Assembly: GCA_964478945.1 (NCBI GenBank)
Contig: CAYZJV010000006.1
Location: forward strand, 1 to 64,000
Source: CAYZJV01 sp964478945
Lineage (GTDB): Bacteria; Spirochaetota; Spirochaetia; Sphaerochaetales; Sphaerochaetaceae
Direction of reading: 5' to 3'
Length of the DNA: 64,000 nt
The notes below the pieces were generated by a model. The model ran no database searches and was not told the DNA's origin. It saw only the letters and a program-made list of their open reading frames with translations. Made by a program: the position numbers and the translations under genes. Position 1 is the first letter of the stretch, and every line of letters begins with the position of its first letter. Shown here in pieces: positions 34,636-43,472 of this stretch.

Positions 34636-35614
34636 CTGCATTCCCCTCCTCGACATTCCAACACGCAACCCAATGGTGTTCCCCCATTTCCATGAGGGGA
34701 GGGTTTTCCTTTCGGCATCGATCGGTGGCCTTCGCACAGCGTGGAGCGAACGGACACGACTCGTCGAGAGTGATCAGATTCGGTGGAGCGCCCTGGATCG
34801 TCTCCAACTTGTGATGCTGCCTGTTTTGGATCTTCGGCAACGAATTGAGCAAACCCAAGGTATACGGATGCAATCCATTGGCAAACAACTTCTTCACACT
34901 ACATTTTTCCACGATATACCCGGCATACATCACCTGTACATTCTGCGCAAAATTCGCCACCACACCAAGATCGTGGGTGATCCAAATGACCGCCATGTTG
35001 AATTTCTTCTGCACATCCTTCACCAGTTTCATGATCTGGGCCTGGATGGTGACATCAAGGGCGGTGGTCGGTTCATCCGCAATCAGAAGCTTCGGGTCAC
35101 AAGCGAGGGCCATCGCTATCATTACCCTTTGGCGCATCCCACCCGAAAGCTGGAAGGTAAAACCTTCTATCCTCTTCTCGGCATTCGGAATGCCGACCAG
35201 CTTCAACAACTCCAAGGCCCGCTCATACGCCTGTTGTCTCGTCATATCGGTATGCTTGAGCATACCCTCAACCATCTGACGCTTCACCGTAAGCACGGGA
35301 TTCAAACTCGTCATCGGGTCTTGGAATATCATCGAAACATCCTTGCCGCGAATCTTCCGAATCTCCTCATCATTCAAAGCAAGCAAATCGGTTCCCTCGA
35401 ACAGGGCTTGTCCACCTTCGATCTTGCCAGGAGGCTGCTGAATAAGCTGCAAAAGGGAGAGAACACCCACACTCTTGCCACAACCACTCTCCCCCACAAT
35501 CGCAAGGATCTCACCCTCATCAACCGTATAGGAGATACCATTCACGGCCTTGACGACGCCTTCCCTGGTATAAAATCTGGTCTTCAGGTCCTTCACTTCA
35601 AGTATCGTTGCCAT
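34625..35614 (-). CDS. Oligopeptide ABC transporter ATPase (OppD/DppD type)
   Basis: The 329-residue ATPase has Walker A 'AIVGESGCGKSVGVLS', signature 'LSGGMRQRVMIAMAL', Walker B 'LLIADEPTTALDV' and a C-terminal Opp-type tail with 'ESCPFAPRC'. It is the second of the two nucleotide-binding subunits of the importer encoded here. It begins 9 nt after the OppC-type permease gene. The ribosome binding site is weak (GGATGG), consistent with coupling to the upstream gene. Confidence 0.92.
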   Translation of the reverse strand: MATILEVKDLKTRFYTREGVVKAVNGISYTVDEGEILAIVGESGCGKSVGVLSLLQLIQQPPGKIEGGQALFEGTDLLALNDEEIRKIRGKDVSMIFQDPMTSLNPVLTVKRQMVEGMLKHTDMTRQQAYERALELLKLVGIPNAEKRIEGFTFQLSGGMRQRVMIAMALACDPKLLIADEPTTALDVTIQAQIMKLVKDVQKKFNMAVIWITHDLGVVANFAQNVQVMYAGYIVEKCSVKKLFANGLHPYTLGLLNSLPKIQNRQHHKLETIQGAPPNLITLDESCPFAPRCAKATDRCRKENPPLMEMGEHHWVACWNVEEGNADAR

Positions 35615-35623
35615 ACCACCATC

Positions 35624-36523
35624 CTATAGAGTCGGATCCAAGGCATCCTGAAGCCCATCACCGATAAAATTCACACACAACACCGTAAGTAGAATTGCCA
35701 TGCCGGGAAAAATTGTGAGCCAAGGCTGACTCGCCATGGTCGCCTGGCTATCCATCAGCATGTTCCCCCAAGTGGGAGTCGGAGGAGAAACCCCAAGTCC
35801 CAGAAAACTCAACGACGACTCGGTGATGATCGCATTGCCGACACCCAAGGTCGCACCGACGATGATCGAGTTGGAGATGTTCGGCAGCACATGCCTGAGA
35901 ATGATGATCCTATCCTTCGCACCCAACGCCAAAGCGGCGGTCACATACTCATTTTCCTTCACCGACAGAATGGCTCCACGCACCACACGCGCGGTATGCA
36001 TCCAACTGAAGAACCCAATGATCACCACGATTCCGAACGCTTGTGTATTCGCATAGGAACTGATCACGATGATCAAAGGGAGTGTCGGAATCGAATAGGC
36101 CAGATCGGTCAAACGCATGAGCAAATTGTCGATACGACCACCAAAATACCCTGCGGTCGAACCGATGATCGTACCCAAAGCGGACCCCAACAAGGCCGCA
36201 GTCAAACCAATGGTGATGGAAATCCTACCACCATACAACAAACGGGTAAGCAAATCACGACCAAGTGCATCCGTACCCAGCCAATGTTTTAGTGTCGGTC
36301 CCTTCCTGATGTTCGACAAATCAATAGCATCGAATTCAAACGGTGCGATCACAGGTGCCAAAAAACACAGCAAAGCCAATAAAATAAGGAATATTGAAGC
36401 CACCACCGCCAGTTTGTGCTGAAGGAATTTTTCCCAGGTGATTCTTCGGTTCGATCGCAAGGTCACCGAAATTCCTTCCGAAGCAAGAATTTGTTCCTGG
36501 CCTTTCGTCAGTAGTTCACTCAT
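35624..36523 (-). CDS. Oligopeptide ABC transporter permease (OppC/DppC type)
   Basis: The 299-residue membrane protein has an N-terminal cytoplasmic tail, the first helix at about 38-58, the OppC signature 'HWLGTDALGRDLLTRLLYGGRIS', and the EAA-like loop 'ALALGAKDRIIILRHVLPN'. Length and helices are standard. GGAG lies 7 nt before the ATG. It forms the transmembrane pore with the OppB-type protein encoded 18 nt upstream. Confidence 0.92.
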   Translation of the reverse strand: MSELLTKGQEQILASEGISVTLRSNRRITWEKFLQHKLAVVASIFLILLALLCFLAPVIAPFEFDAIDLSNIRKGPTLKHWLGTDALGRDLLTRLLYGGRISITIGLTAALLGSALGTIIGSTAGYFGGRIDNLLMRLTDLAYSIPTLPLIIVISSYANTQAFGIVVIIGFFSWMHTARVVRGAILSVKENEYVTAALALGAKDRIIILRHVLPNISNSIIVGATLGVGNAIITESSLSFLGLGVSPPTPTWGNMLMDSQATMASQPWLTIFPGMAILLTVLCVNFIGDGLQDALDPTL

Positions 36524-36541
36524 GTATAGTCTCCATAGCCA

Positions 36542-37495
36542 TTATTCGTAGGAAATCCTAGGATCAAGCCATCCATAGATGACATCCGCGACAAGATTGA
36601 ATACGACAACCATGGTCGAACCCATCATCATAATCCCCATGAGAAGAGGATAATCGCGGGCATGCATGGCTTGGATAAACATCCGTCCGATTCCAGGCCA
36701 ACCGAAAATCGTCTCTGTGATGACAGCACCGGAAAAGAGACGGGCGATATCGAGAGTCATCACGGACACGACCGGAATACTCGCATTCTTCACTGCATGG
36801 ACTGTAATCACAGTTCGTTTTCTAAGCCCCTTGCTATGGGCTGTACGGATATAATCCTGATTCAGCACGCCCAGCATCGAGCTTCGCATATAACGCGACC
36901 ATCCCGCGATGCTGTGCAAGGAGAGTACGGTTGCGGGCATGATGATATGCTTCAACTCATCCACAAAACCGCCCACACCTACAGTCACCGTTCCCGCCAC
37001 AGGAAGCCATTGTAGCTTAACGCTGAAGAAATATTGCATCATCAATCCAAACCAAAACACCGGCATCGCAATCGCAACGAATGAAGCTCCGGTAGCGATG
37101 AAATCGAACGCCGAATATTGCTTCACTGCCGAAAACACTCCCAGAGGAATAGCAATCACGGCAGCCACAAGGAACGAAAGCCCCATCAAACGCAACGTAT
37201 CGGGCAAACGTTCGAGTATCATCATGAACACGGGCCGTTGGGTTTGGAAACTGATCCCCATGTCACCCGTCAACATCGCTCCGATCCATTTGAAATATTG
37301 AATATACACCGGTTGGTCGACACCGAGTCGTGCCCTATAGGCATCGATCGCCGCGGGATCGACAAACATACCCCTATCCAGCAATGTCCCCTCAGGACCA
37401 CCCGGAGCTGCCTGGATAATGGTGAAAATCACGATGGAAATCGCAAACAGCAGCGGAATCATCTGCAAGGTACGCCTGATTACATATTTTAACAT
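36542..37495 (-). CDS. Oligopeptide ABC transporter permease (OppB/DppB type)
   Basis: The 317-residue permease opens with 'MLKYVIRRTLQMIPLLFAISIVIF', the usual OppB N-terminal helix (positions only summarised here). It carries the BPD loop with 'IRTAHSKGLRKRTVITVHAV' and the C-terminal 'LLMGIMMMGSTMVVVFNLVAD'. It follows the receptor gene after a 102-bp gap that contains a strong hairpin, so it is probably expressed at a lower level than the receptor. Confidence 0.92.
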   Translation of the reverse strand: MLKYVIRRTLQMIPLLFAISIVIFTIIQAAPGGPEGTLLDRGMFVDPAAIDAYRARLGVDQPVYIQYFKWIGAMLTGDMGISFQTQRPVFMMILERLPDTLRLMGLSFLVAAVIAIPLGVFSAVKQYSAFDFIATGASFVAIAMPVFWFGLMMQYFFSVKLQWLPVAGTVTVGVGGFVDELKHIIMPATVLSLHSIAGWSRYMRSSMLGVLNQDYIRTAHSKGLRKRTVITVHAVKNASIPVVSVMTLDIARLFSGAVITETIFGWPGIGRMFIQAMHARDYPLLMGIMMMGSTMVVVFNLVADVIYGWLDPRISYE

Positions 37496-37547
37496 TGACC
37501 ACCCTCAAGCATCATCACTCTCCAATTCGAAATCGAAATTACGTAAG

Positions 37548-37587
37548 AATGTCGATGCCGGAGCTGCTCACCCCGGCATCGGACATT
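37548..37587 (-). terminator. Strong intra-operon hairpin between oppA-like and oppB-like genes
   Basis: The stem combines AATGTC-GATGCCGG (37548-37561) with CCGGCATC-G-GACATT (37573-37587): 14 bp with one bulged G and an 11-nt loop. There is no U-tract. It lies just after the receptor gene and probably protects or partly terminates the receptor mRNA. Confidence 0.6.
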
Positions 37588-37597
37588 CAGGGCCTTA

Positions 37598-39244
37598 CTA
37601 CTTGAGATCCCATTCCCAAGCATTCCACCAGTTACCGAGATTGGTACCGGAACCGCGGAAATTCGTAAGATTGTCGGCTACAACCCACGGACTGTCACGA
37701 TAGTAGAGATAGAGGGACTGCACATTGTCGGCGAGAATCTGCTGAGCCTCATCAAGCAGAGCCTTCCTCGTATCGAAATCGAGTGTCTTGTCGGCTTCAA
37801 GCATGATCTCGTCAAGTCTTGGATCACCCATACCGGTGAAGTTGTTGCTTCCATTCTTGCCATCCCTGGTATGGTAGTAGTTGGTGAGACTGGCATCACT
37901 GCTCATGAACCATCCGCCAACCTGGGCATCCCACTGGCTGTTCCTCCAGCGTTCGGACCATGCGGCCGCTTCATATTCCTTCATCTTCACTTCAATACCG
38001 ATCTGCTTCAGCTGAGCCTGAACGACCTGGGCGATCGCAATCCTATCGGCTCTTCCGGAACGGTTCATGAAGGTGAATGAGAATTCGACACCATTCTTAT
38101 CGATGATTCCGTTGCCGTTGGTATCGCGCCATCCAGCCTGGGCCAACAACTTTTTGGCTGCTTCTGGATCATAGGATGGAACCTTGATATCGGGATTGTG
38201 GTACCCGCTGGTCGGTGGGATCGGACTATTCGCGATCTGCACGGTGCCTTCCAACAACTGGTCGACAATCGCTTTTCGGTCGATCGCTTGGAATATCGCA
38301 CGACGCACACGCACATCACCGAACAATTCGGGACGACCACCATCCTTGGTGACATTGAAATCGATATAGTAGAATACATTGGAAGGAATCATCTCGACAT
38401 GGAGACCCTTCACATTGAAATCCTTGACCTGAGTCGCCTCGATCTGACCAATATGGTATGCACCGGATTTCATTGCATTGAAACGAGCGGTCTGATCGGG
38501 AATGAACTGCCACACCATCTCATCGATCTTCGGATACTCGCTGCCTCTCCAATAGTTGGGATTGCGGACAATACGGATATACTCACCGGACTTCCACTCC
38601 TCGAACATGAAGGGACCGGTACCGATGAATTCGGGACCACGGTTGTAGGGTTCGTAGCGGGAAATCTCTTCCCACGTCAAATCCTCAAGCACATGCTTGG
38701 GAAGCATCGCTTCGAAAATTCCCGGATAGAACGTATACAGATCATCCCAAGTGAACTTGATGGTGTACTTGTCGATGATCTCGGAATCGATGATCTTGTT
38801 GTATTCGCTCTGATTGTAGACCTGAGGAGTGTTGTGTACGAAATCCAAAGTAAATTGCACATCCTCAGCGGTGAATTCCACACCATCATGCCACATGACA
38901 CCCTCATGCAAGTGCCAGGTCATGTCGTAGGTACCATCGGGATTCTCAACGATACCACCATTTTCGAAAGTTGGAATCTCTTTCGCCAAGACAGGAATGA
39001 ATTCATTCTTATCGTTGGTGATGATCAAACCCTCACTCACATTATGCTGCAAATCACACAACATCTGGCTTGTGAAGGGATTGAGCACATCCAGCTCACG
39101 GTCATAGGCGATATACAGAATCTTCTTTCCATCCTCTTTTGTCGCCGGTGTTGCACTGGGTTCTGCCTGACCAGCGGCAAACAATGGACCGAACACACAG
39201 CCGAGCAACAACACGCTCGCCAGTACGATTCTCCATGTTCTCAT
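37598..39244 (-). CDS. Oligopeptide ABC transporter substrate-binding protein (SBP_bac_5 family)
   Basis: The 548-residue exported receptor has a signal peptide ending near 'LFAAG-QAEP'. An internal LLLGC resembles a lipobox, but more hydrophobic residues follow it, so type I cleavage is preferred. The SBP_bac_5 fold shows 'DRELDVLNPFTSQML', 'WHLHEGVMWHDGVEFTAEDV', 'GTGPFMFEEWKSGEYIRIVRN' and 'VRRAIFQAIDRKAIVDQLLEG'. Members bind di- and oligopeptides, but also nickel, opines and oligosaccharides. GGAGG lies 6 nt before the ATG at 39244. It is the first gene of an eleven-gene operon and is divergent from a GntR regulator. Confidence 0.92.
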   Translation of the reverse strand: MRTWRIVLASVLLLGCVFGPLFAAGQAEPSATPATKEDGKKILYIAYDRELDVLNPFTSQMLCDLQHNVSEGLIITNDKNEFIPVLAKEIPTFENGGIVENPDGTYDMTWHLHEGVMWHDGVEFTAEDVQFTLDFVHNTPQVYNQSEYNKIIDSEIIDKYTIKFTWDDLYTFYPGIFEAMLPKHVLEDLTWEEISRYEPYNRGPEFIGTGPFMFEEWKSGEYIRIVRNPNYWRGSEYPKIDEMVWQFIPDQTARFNAMKSGAYHIGQIEATQVKDFNVKGLHVEMIPSNVFYYIDFNVTKDGGRPELFGDVRVRRAIFQAIDRKAIVDQLLEGTVQIANSPIPPTSGYHNPDIKVPSYDPEAAKKLLAQAGWRDTNGNGIIDKNGVEFSFTFMNRSGRADRIAIAQVVQAQLKQIGIEVKMKEYEAAAWSERWRNSQWDAQVGGWFMSSDASLTNYYHTRDGKNGSNNFTGMGDPRLDEIMLEADKTLDFDTRKALLDEAQQILADNVQSLYLYYRDSPWVVADNLTNFRGSGTNLGNWWNAWEWDLK

Positions 39245-39445
39245 ACGGATCCTCCTTGTTTGAATAATCATATATTTTGCATTAGACATTATATATGATG
39301 TGATGATAGTATAGTACCATAGTCGATAATGCAAGGCAAAAGTGTTCGGAACTTCAAAAAAACTTGCATCATTCACTACAGGTGATTTTCCTTCAAAAAA
39401 GCGCATTTTCAGCGTATACTTGGAGAATCGTCAGGAGTACCATAC
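39245..39445. promoter_or_regulatory. Divergent promoter/operator region of the peptide locus
   Basis: Inverted repeats ATCATATAT (39267-39275)/ATATATGAT (39291-39299) and TTGCATTA (39277-39284)/TAATGCAA (39327-39334) flank a minus-strand TATAAT (plus-strand ATTATA, 39288-39293). These are plausible operator half-sites for the divergent GntR protein. Motifs TATATGATGT (39292-39301) and TAGTATA (39307-39313) resemble those upstream of the tandem peptidases. Confidence 0.45.
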
Positions 39446-40117
39446 ATGGAAAAGAAGAGATCGATGATTGTCCCAGTGCGCGAACAAATATTCAATCGAA
39501 TCAGAAACGCAGTCTTGAGCAACGATTACCAACCGGGTGAAATCATCCCGATCGATCGCATCGCACGCGAATTCGGAGTGAGTTCCACCCCGATCAGGGA
39601 AGCATTCATCAGACTCGAAAGTGCCGGATTGCTCACGCTCATACCCAATCGTGGAGCGATGGTGGTGGAAATCACCCAGAAGGACATCACCAACATATGG
39701 GAGATGCGTAAGCTCATCGAACCCTATGCAGGAAAACTCACCGCACAACACGACATCACCGAGGACATACTGCAGTTGGAATCAGACATCAACAAATTGT
39801 TAGAAGAGGATTTCGACCAAGAACTGTACATCGAGACCGATCAGAACATCCACAGACTATTCTTCAAGTATATCGACAATGATCTGATCACTGAAACAAT
39901 CCAGAAGATCAACAACCTCTCGCTGCGCATGCGGTACCAAGCGGAAAACTTTACCAAACGCAACATCCCCATCATGCGCGACGTATGCAGGGAACACCTA
40001 CATATTCTCGAATGCTTGAAAAGCAAGGACCCCGCCAAGATAGAGAAAGCCATCTTTGAACATCTGGAGAATGGCGAGAAAAGAACATTGGAATCGAGGA
40101 CCGAGAAACCCGCATAA
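39446..40117 (+). CDS. GntR-family regulator (FCD/VanR subgroup)
   Basis: The 223-residue protein has a winged HTH ('IDRIAREFGVSSTPIREAFIRLESAGLL', about residues 38-65) and a helical FCD domain with the His-containing 'TDQNIHRLFF' and 'CREHLHILECL' segments that ligate a metal in this subgroup. AGGAG lies 8 nt before the ATG. Divergent from the oppA operon, it is its likely regulator. The effector is probably a carboxylate breakdown product (inference from the subgroup). Confidence 0.88.
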   Translation: MEKKRSMIVPVREQIFNRIRNAVLSNDYQPGEIIPIDRIAREFGVSSTPIREAFIRLESAGLLTLIPNRGAMVVEITQKDITNIWEMRKLIEPYAGKLTAQHDITEDILQLESDINKLLEEDFDQELYIETDQNIHRLFFKYIDNDLITETIQKINNLSLRMRYQAENFTKRNIPIMRDVCREHLHILECLKSKDPAKIEKAIFEHLENGEKRTLESRTEKPA

Positions 40118-40150
40118 CCAAACATCAGACAATCGAATCCCACCTTCCGA

Positions 40151-40177
40151 TGGGGGCGTTTCGCAAAAACACCCCCA
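40151..40177. terminator. Bidirectional hairpin after the GntR gene
   Basis: TGGGGG-c-GTTT pairs with AAAC-a-CCCCCA between convergent genes (gntR stop 40117 and lipoprotein stop 40187). One C-A mismatch; AAAAAC within the arm gives partial U-richness only. Confidence 0.55.
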
Positions 40178-40186
40178 CAAAGGTCT

Positions 40187-41962
40187 TCATTTCTCCAAAT
40201 TCCTCGTAGTGAACGTACCATCTTCAAACTCCACATCATAGGCAATGTCTAGAAACTTCAACTTCGTGGAAGAATTGGTATGCGGATTATCCATAGTGAT
40301 GGTTGTAGGAGTAGGAATTCCTTCCACCAGTTCCAAATCGGTCAGGTACACATGTTTCACCATGACAAGTGGAGATTCCTTAGCGTACATCTTGCGATCG
40401 ACAATAAGGGACGAGTCCTTGAGGATGACCACATCCATTGCATCATACGCAGTATCCCCGTCATCTTTCTCAAGGCGAATCAGGTAGGCATCGTACCCCA
40501 GATACTTGGTCTCCAAAGCATATTTCGATGTGTAGGTTCCCACAAACGGGAATTGCACATCCTCATAGGTGAACAACTCAGCATCTTCCTGCAAGATCAA
40601 ATTGTCCATGAAAGGCTTGGTATAGTCCGTTGAAACGATTTGGAATACTCTCTCGTCTGACGAAAGATATTTATGTGTTTGATCTTCCCCATTGACCATA
40701 TTGCACAGATATCCCGAGTTCATCACTTCCGCTGGACTGACAAACCATACATACACATCTTGGTTCAACCGATCGGTACCCCTCCAATGATAGACGGCTC
40801 GATACTGCTTGGTTGCGGAGGAAGGCCTGGTAACCGTGATCTCCAAATTGATCTTGACCGTATCTCCACGATCACGATTGAGGGCATTGCTCCATATGGT
40901 CTGCGCATCCGTCTGTAGAGGCTCGACCCACATGGCATTTGGTTCACTCTCCGATTCGAAAGCTGAAATCACCTTATTGATCCAACCGGACACACCTCCA
41001 TCAATCGAACGGATCGCATGAGTCAGGGCATCCACCTCAGCGTATACAACATCTTCTCCGAGCAACATGTTCACAAAGGGATCCTCGTCCTCAGGGATTT
41101 CCAACCAAGCGGAAAGCTGTTGCCCAGCTTCACCACAAGTGGTGTCGAGCCGGTCTGCCAATTCATATTCAAGGGTGGAAAAGGGAGTCAAATTACACTC
41201 ATCGGATTGGGTCGTACCCCTGAGCACACCATTGAAATTGCTCCCGAGCAACGACCCGCCGGAAACCGTCACCTCATACGAATCACAATTCACCCCGGCT
41301 TCCCATCGGTAGGATCCATCGCTTGCCGTCACAGCACCACCAAGATGCTCACCATCGGGTGCGAAGAATTCCACTGAAGCTCCAGAAATAGGTGCATAGG
41401 AACCAACAAGACCTTCGATGATACGATTTTGCAGCCAATTGGCGAACAGCGTCGTCTCCGATACCCCCATGGTGAATTCACCACCATCCCCATACGCGAT
41501 ATTTCCGGATTCGGTGAGACTCCAACCGATGAAACGATGCCCATCCATAGTATACCCATTGTCTGGCAACAGTATCTTCTGACCAGTCTCAAGTGTCATT
41601 GATTCCATTGCACCAACTCCACCATTGGCCATGAAGTTCAGTGGATACGAATTCCTGTTGTAGAAAATATGGAGAGCCAGGGAACCGTCGGCTTTGACCA
41701 TGCCACCAAGCACACGATCTTCATGGTCCTTATCCTCGGTAAAACCAGGATACCTTTTTGGTTCCACAGAGATTGTGGAACCGATTTCCGCTCTATACTC
41801 CTCCGACTCATGAAGGGTATACGAGGAACTGCCGATGTCTTCAAGATAGCAATTGACAGTGTAGCTTCCCAAAGGAGAGGAATCGTCGTTTTCCAGATCA
41901 CAACCAAGAAGCAAAAGGACCATCCCAACAATGAAGAGTACCAATACCGCATGGAACCTCAT
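40187..41962 (-). CDS. Multidomain lipoprotein: InlB-type repeat, Ig-like domain and LolA-like C-terminus
   Basis: The 591-residue protein starts with a lipoprotein signal ('VLLLLGC', lipidated C21). A Listeria-Bacteroides (InlB B-repeat/Flg_new) segment follows at about 40-185 ('YPLNFMANGGVGAM', 'GHRFIGWSLTESGN', 'TLFANW'). Next is a carboxypeptidase-regulatory-like Ig domain ('PISGASVEFFAPDGEHLGG', 'ASDGSYRWEAGV'). The C-terminal half resembles outer-membrane lipoprotein-sorting (LolA-like) proteins, ending 'PTPTTITMDN' to 'DVEFEDGTFTTRNLEK'. The ATG at 41962 has AGGA 8-9 nt upstream. The combination suggests a surface or periplasmic anchor carrying a lipid-binding-fold domain; function unknown. 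Confidence 0.65.
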   Translation of the reverse strand: MRFHAVLVLFIVGMVLLLLGCDLENDDSSPLGSYTVNCYLEDIGSSSYTLHESEEYRAEIGSTISVEPKRYPGFTEDKDHEDRVLGGMVKADGSLALHIFYNRNSYPLNFMANGGVGAMESMTLETGQKILLPDNGYTMDGHRFIGWSLTESGNIAYGDGGEFTMGVSETTLFANWLQNRIIEGLVGSYAPISGASVEFFAPDGEHLGGAVTASDGSYRWEAGVNCDSYEVTVSGGSLLGSNFNGVLRGTTQSDECNLTPFSTLEYELADRLDTTCGEAGQQLSAWLEIPEDEDPFVNMLLGEDVVYAEVDALTHAIRSIDGGVSGWINKVISAFESESEPNAMWVEPLQTDAQTIWSNALNRDRGDTVKINLEITVTRPSSATKQYRAVYHWRGTDRLNQDVYVWFVSPAEVMNSGYLCNMVNGEDQTHKYLSSDERVFQIVSTDYTKPFMDNLILQEDAELFTYEDVQFPFVGTYTSKYALETKYLGYDAYLIRLEKDDGDTAYDAMDVVILKDSSLIVDRKMYAKESPLVMVKHVYLTDLELVEGIPTPTTITMDNPHTNSSTKLKFLDIAYDVEFEDGTFTTRNLEK

Positions 41963-42341
41963 GGTCCATTTCCTCTTACCCGGTTCTACAAGGAGAAGGA
42001 CCTTGAGTTGATTTTGCTTCCCACGCATACACCGACTCCCCATCAACCTATCGGGAAAATGGTCAAAGCATACGCCGCTCGATTCAAATCATATTCAACC
42101 CAGCACAGATACGCTGCAGAACAGAAAGATCAAAATCCTCCACCATCTATGACCATCATCTTATACCAACAAATCGATATAATTTTTCAAATCTATTACA
42201 GATATAAGTCTAATAGATAGAAAGGTTGAATACAATGGGAAATTTCCACTCATATTATAGCAAATTCATTTGATTCGCAAATGAATAAATGGAGGTCCAC
42301 GCTTCTTGTGCAGGGACCTCCACTGCGAAAAAGATGGTCCC
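41963..42341. other. Intergenic region between lipoprotein and wrbA-like genes
   Basis: This 379-bp region has no convincing gene. It contains an 8-bp inverted repeat ATCTATTA (42191-42198)/TAATAGAT (42211-42218), possibly an operator, in AT-rich DNA likely to include the lipoprotein promoter. The wrbA-side terminator hairpin lies at its right end. Confidence 0.5.
42291..42321 (-). terminator. Terminator hairpin after wrbA-like gene
   Basis: GGAGGTCC/GGACCTCC, an 8-bp perfect stem with a 15-nt loop. On the minus strand it is followed by a T-rich stretch (ATTTATTCATTT), so it is the most conventional terminator in the window. Confidence 0.7.
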
Positions 42342-42950
42342 TCACCTACCGTTCTTGAACGCCTGTGCCACGGATACGGTCCTCTTGGCCTGATGCTTCA
42401 CAGCGGGTTCGACATCACCTGCAATCTTCCCATCCTGACCGATGGTTGCGGAAGTGCCATAGGGATTTCCGCCAGCTCCGAACAACACCGGATCGGTATA
42501 ACCGGGAGCCACGACCAATGCGCCCCAGTGGTACATTACCGTATAGAGGGAAAGTATGGTGGCCTCTTGTCCACCATGGGGATTCTGAGCCGAGGACATG
42601 GCACTGACCACCTTATTGATGGTCTTGCCTTGGGCCCAAAGTCCACCCATCGTGTCGATGAACTGCTTCATTTGGGATGCCATGACTCCGAAACGGGTCG
42701 GAGTGCTGAATATGATGGCATCGGCCCAATCAAGATCTTCGGACGTGGCAGTGGGAATATCCTTGGTAGCCTCGACAGTGGCTTTCCAAGCGGGATTGCC
42801 ATCGATCACAGATTGTGGAGCAAGCTCCGCAACCTTCAACAACCTTACCTCCGCACCAGAATCCTTCGCCGCCTCGGCAGCCCACTTCGCCATCTGATAA
42901 TTCGCTCCTCCCATACTGTAGAACACTATCGCCAAATTCACATTGGACAT
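42342..42950 (-). CDS. WrbA-like NAD(P)H:quinone oxidoreductase
   Basis: The 202-residue flavodoxin-fold protein has 'IVFYSMGGANYQMAKWAAEAA' (FMN phosphate loop, with GGAN in place of the usual GHT/S), 'FSTPTRFGVMASQMKQFID' and 'GGQEATILSLYTVMYHWG'. These are all WrbA hallmarks. WrbA reduces quinones by two electrons and limits oxidative stress. GGAG lies 7-8 nt before the ATG. It is co-directional with, and 66 bp downstream of, a MarR gene that probably controls it. Confidence 0.88.
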   Translation of the reverse strand: MSNVNLAIVFYSMGGANYQMAKWAAEAAKDSGAEVRLLKVAELAPQSVIDGNPAWKATVEATKDIPTATSEDLDWADAIIFSTPTRFGVMASQMKQFIDTMGGLWAQGKTINKVVSAMSSAQNPHGGQEATILSLYTVMYHWGALVVAPGYTDPVLFGAGGNPYGTSATIGQDGKIAGDVEPAVKHQAKRTVSVAQAFKNGR

Positions 42951-42979
42951 ATCACAACTCCTTTGAAATCATTCCATCA

Positions 42980-42993
42980 TTACCATCTGGTAA
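42980..42993. promoter_or_regulatory. Inverted repeat between marR and wrbA-like genes
   Basis: TTACCA-TC-TGGTAA, a perfect 6-bp inverted repeat in the gap upstream of wrbA; a possible operator or processing element. Confidence 0.35.
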
Positions 42994-43016
42994 CAATGCA
43001 TATAAAGTATCCTTGG

Positions 43017-43466
43017 TCATGCCGTAGCTGAACCAAGCTTCTTCAACAACTGTACGAGTTGCTGTTTCTCACCCGTACTCAATACGCTAAAAATATCACC
43101 GATGTTCGCCACATGGTCAAAAAACATACCATCAATCAACTCCTTTCCCTTCCCTGTGATTTGTATGAGGCTTGCACGTCCGTCCAAAGGATCGGGGTAT
43201 CTGACAACGAATCCAGACCTCTCCAAATTCTCAATGACCACAGTCATATTGCCACCTGTGGAAAGAGTACCTTCAAGAATCTCACAAATACGAAGATCTC
43301 CTTTATGGTAAAGAATCTCGAGCACTCCGAATTGGGCAACCGTAAGCCCTACCCGCTTGATGGTCTTCAACTCCCGTCGCCTTACCGACTGAAAACATCG
43401 TGACAGTGCCACCAAGGTCTTCAAATTCAGATCGTTCTCAAATCCATACGACTTTTTCGGTTTCAT
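43017..43466 (-). CDS. MarR-family transcriptional regulator
   Basis: The 149-residue protein has the MarR winged HTH ('LRICEILEGTLSTGGNMTVVIENLERSGFV', wing 'DPLDGRASLIQIT'). One cysteine (C24, 'SRCFQSV') lies in helix 1 and another (C61) lies at the start of the HTH. Either could sense oxidants, as in OhrR or HypR, though this is only inference. Upstream of wrbA and divergent from recQ, it probably autoregulates through the ACTAATTAGT palindrome in its own promoter. There is no Shine-Dalgarno sequence, and the predicted transcription start coincides with the ATG. Confidence 0.88.
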   Translation of the reverse strand: MKPKKSYGFENDLNLKTLVALSRCFQSVRRRELKTIKRVGLTVAQFGVLEILYHKGDLRICEILEGTLSTGGNMTVVIENLERSGFVVRYPDPLDGRASLIQITGKGKELIDGMFFDHVANIGDIFSVLSTGEKQQLVQLLKKLGSATA

Positions 43467-43472
43467 ATTCCG

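Noticed and set aside
38198..39298. 366-codon plus-strand open frame
   Set aside because: Antisense to the peptide receptor gene; no homology features seen.
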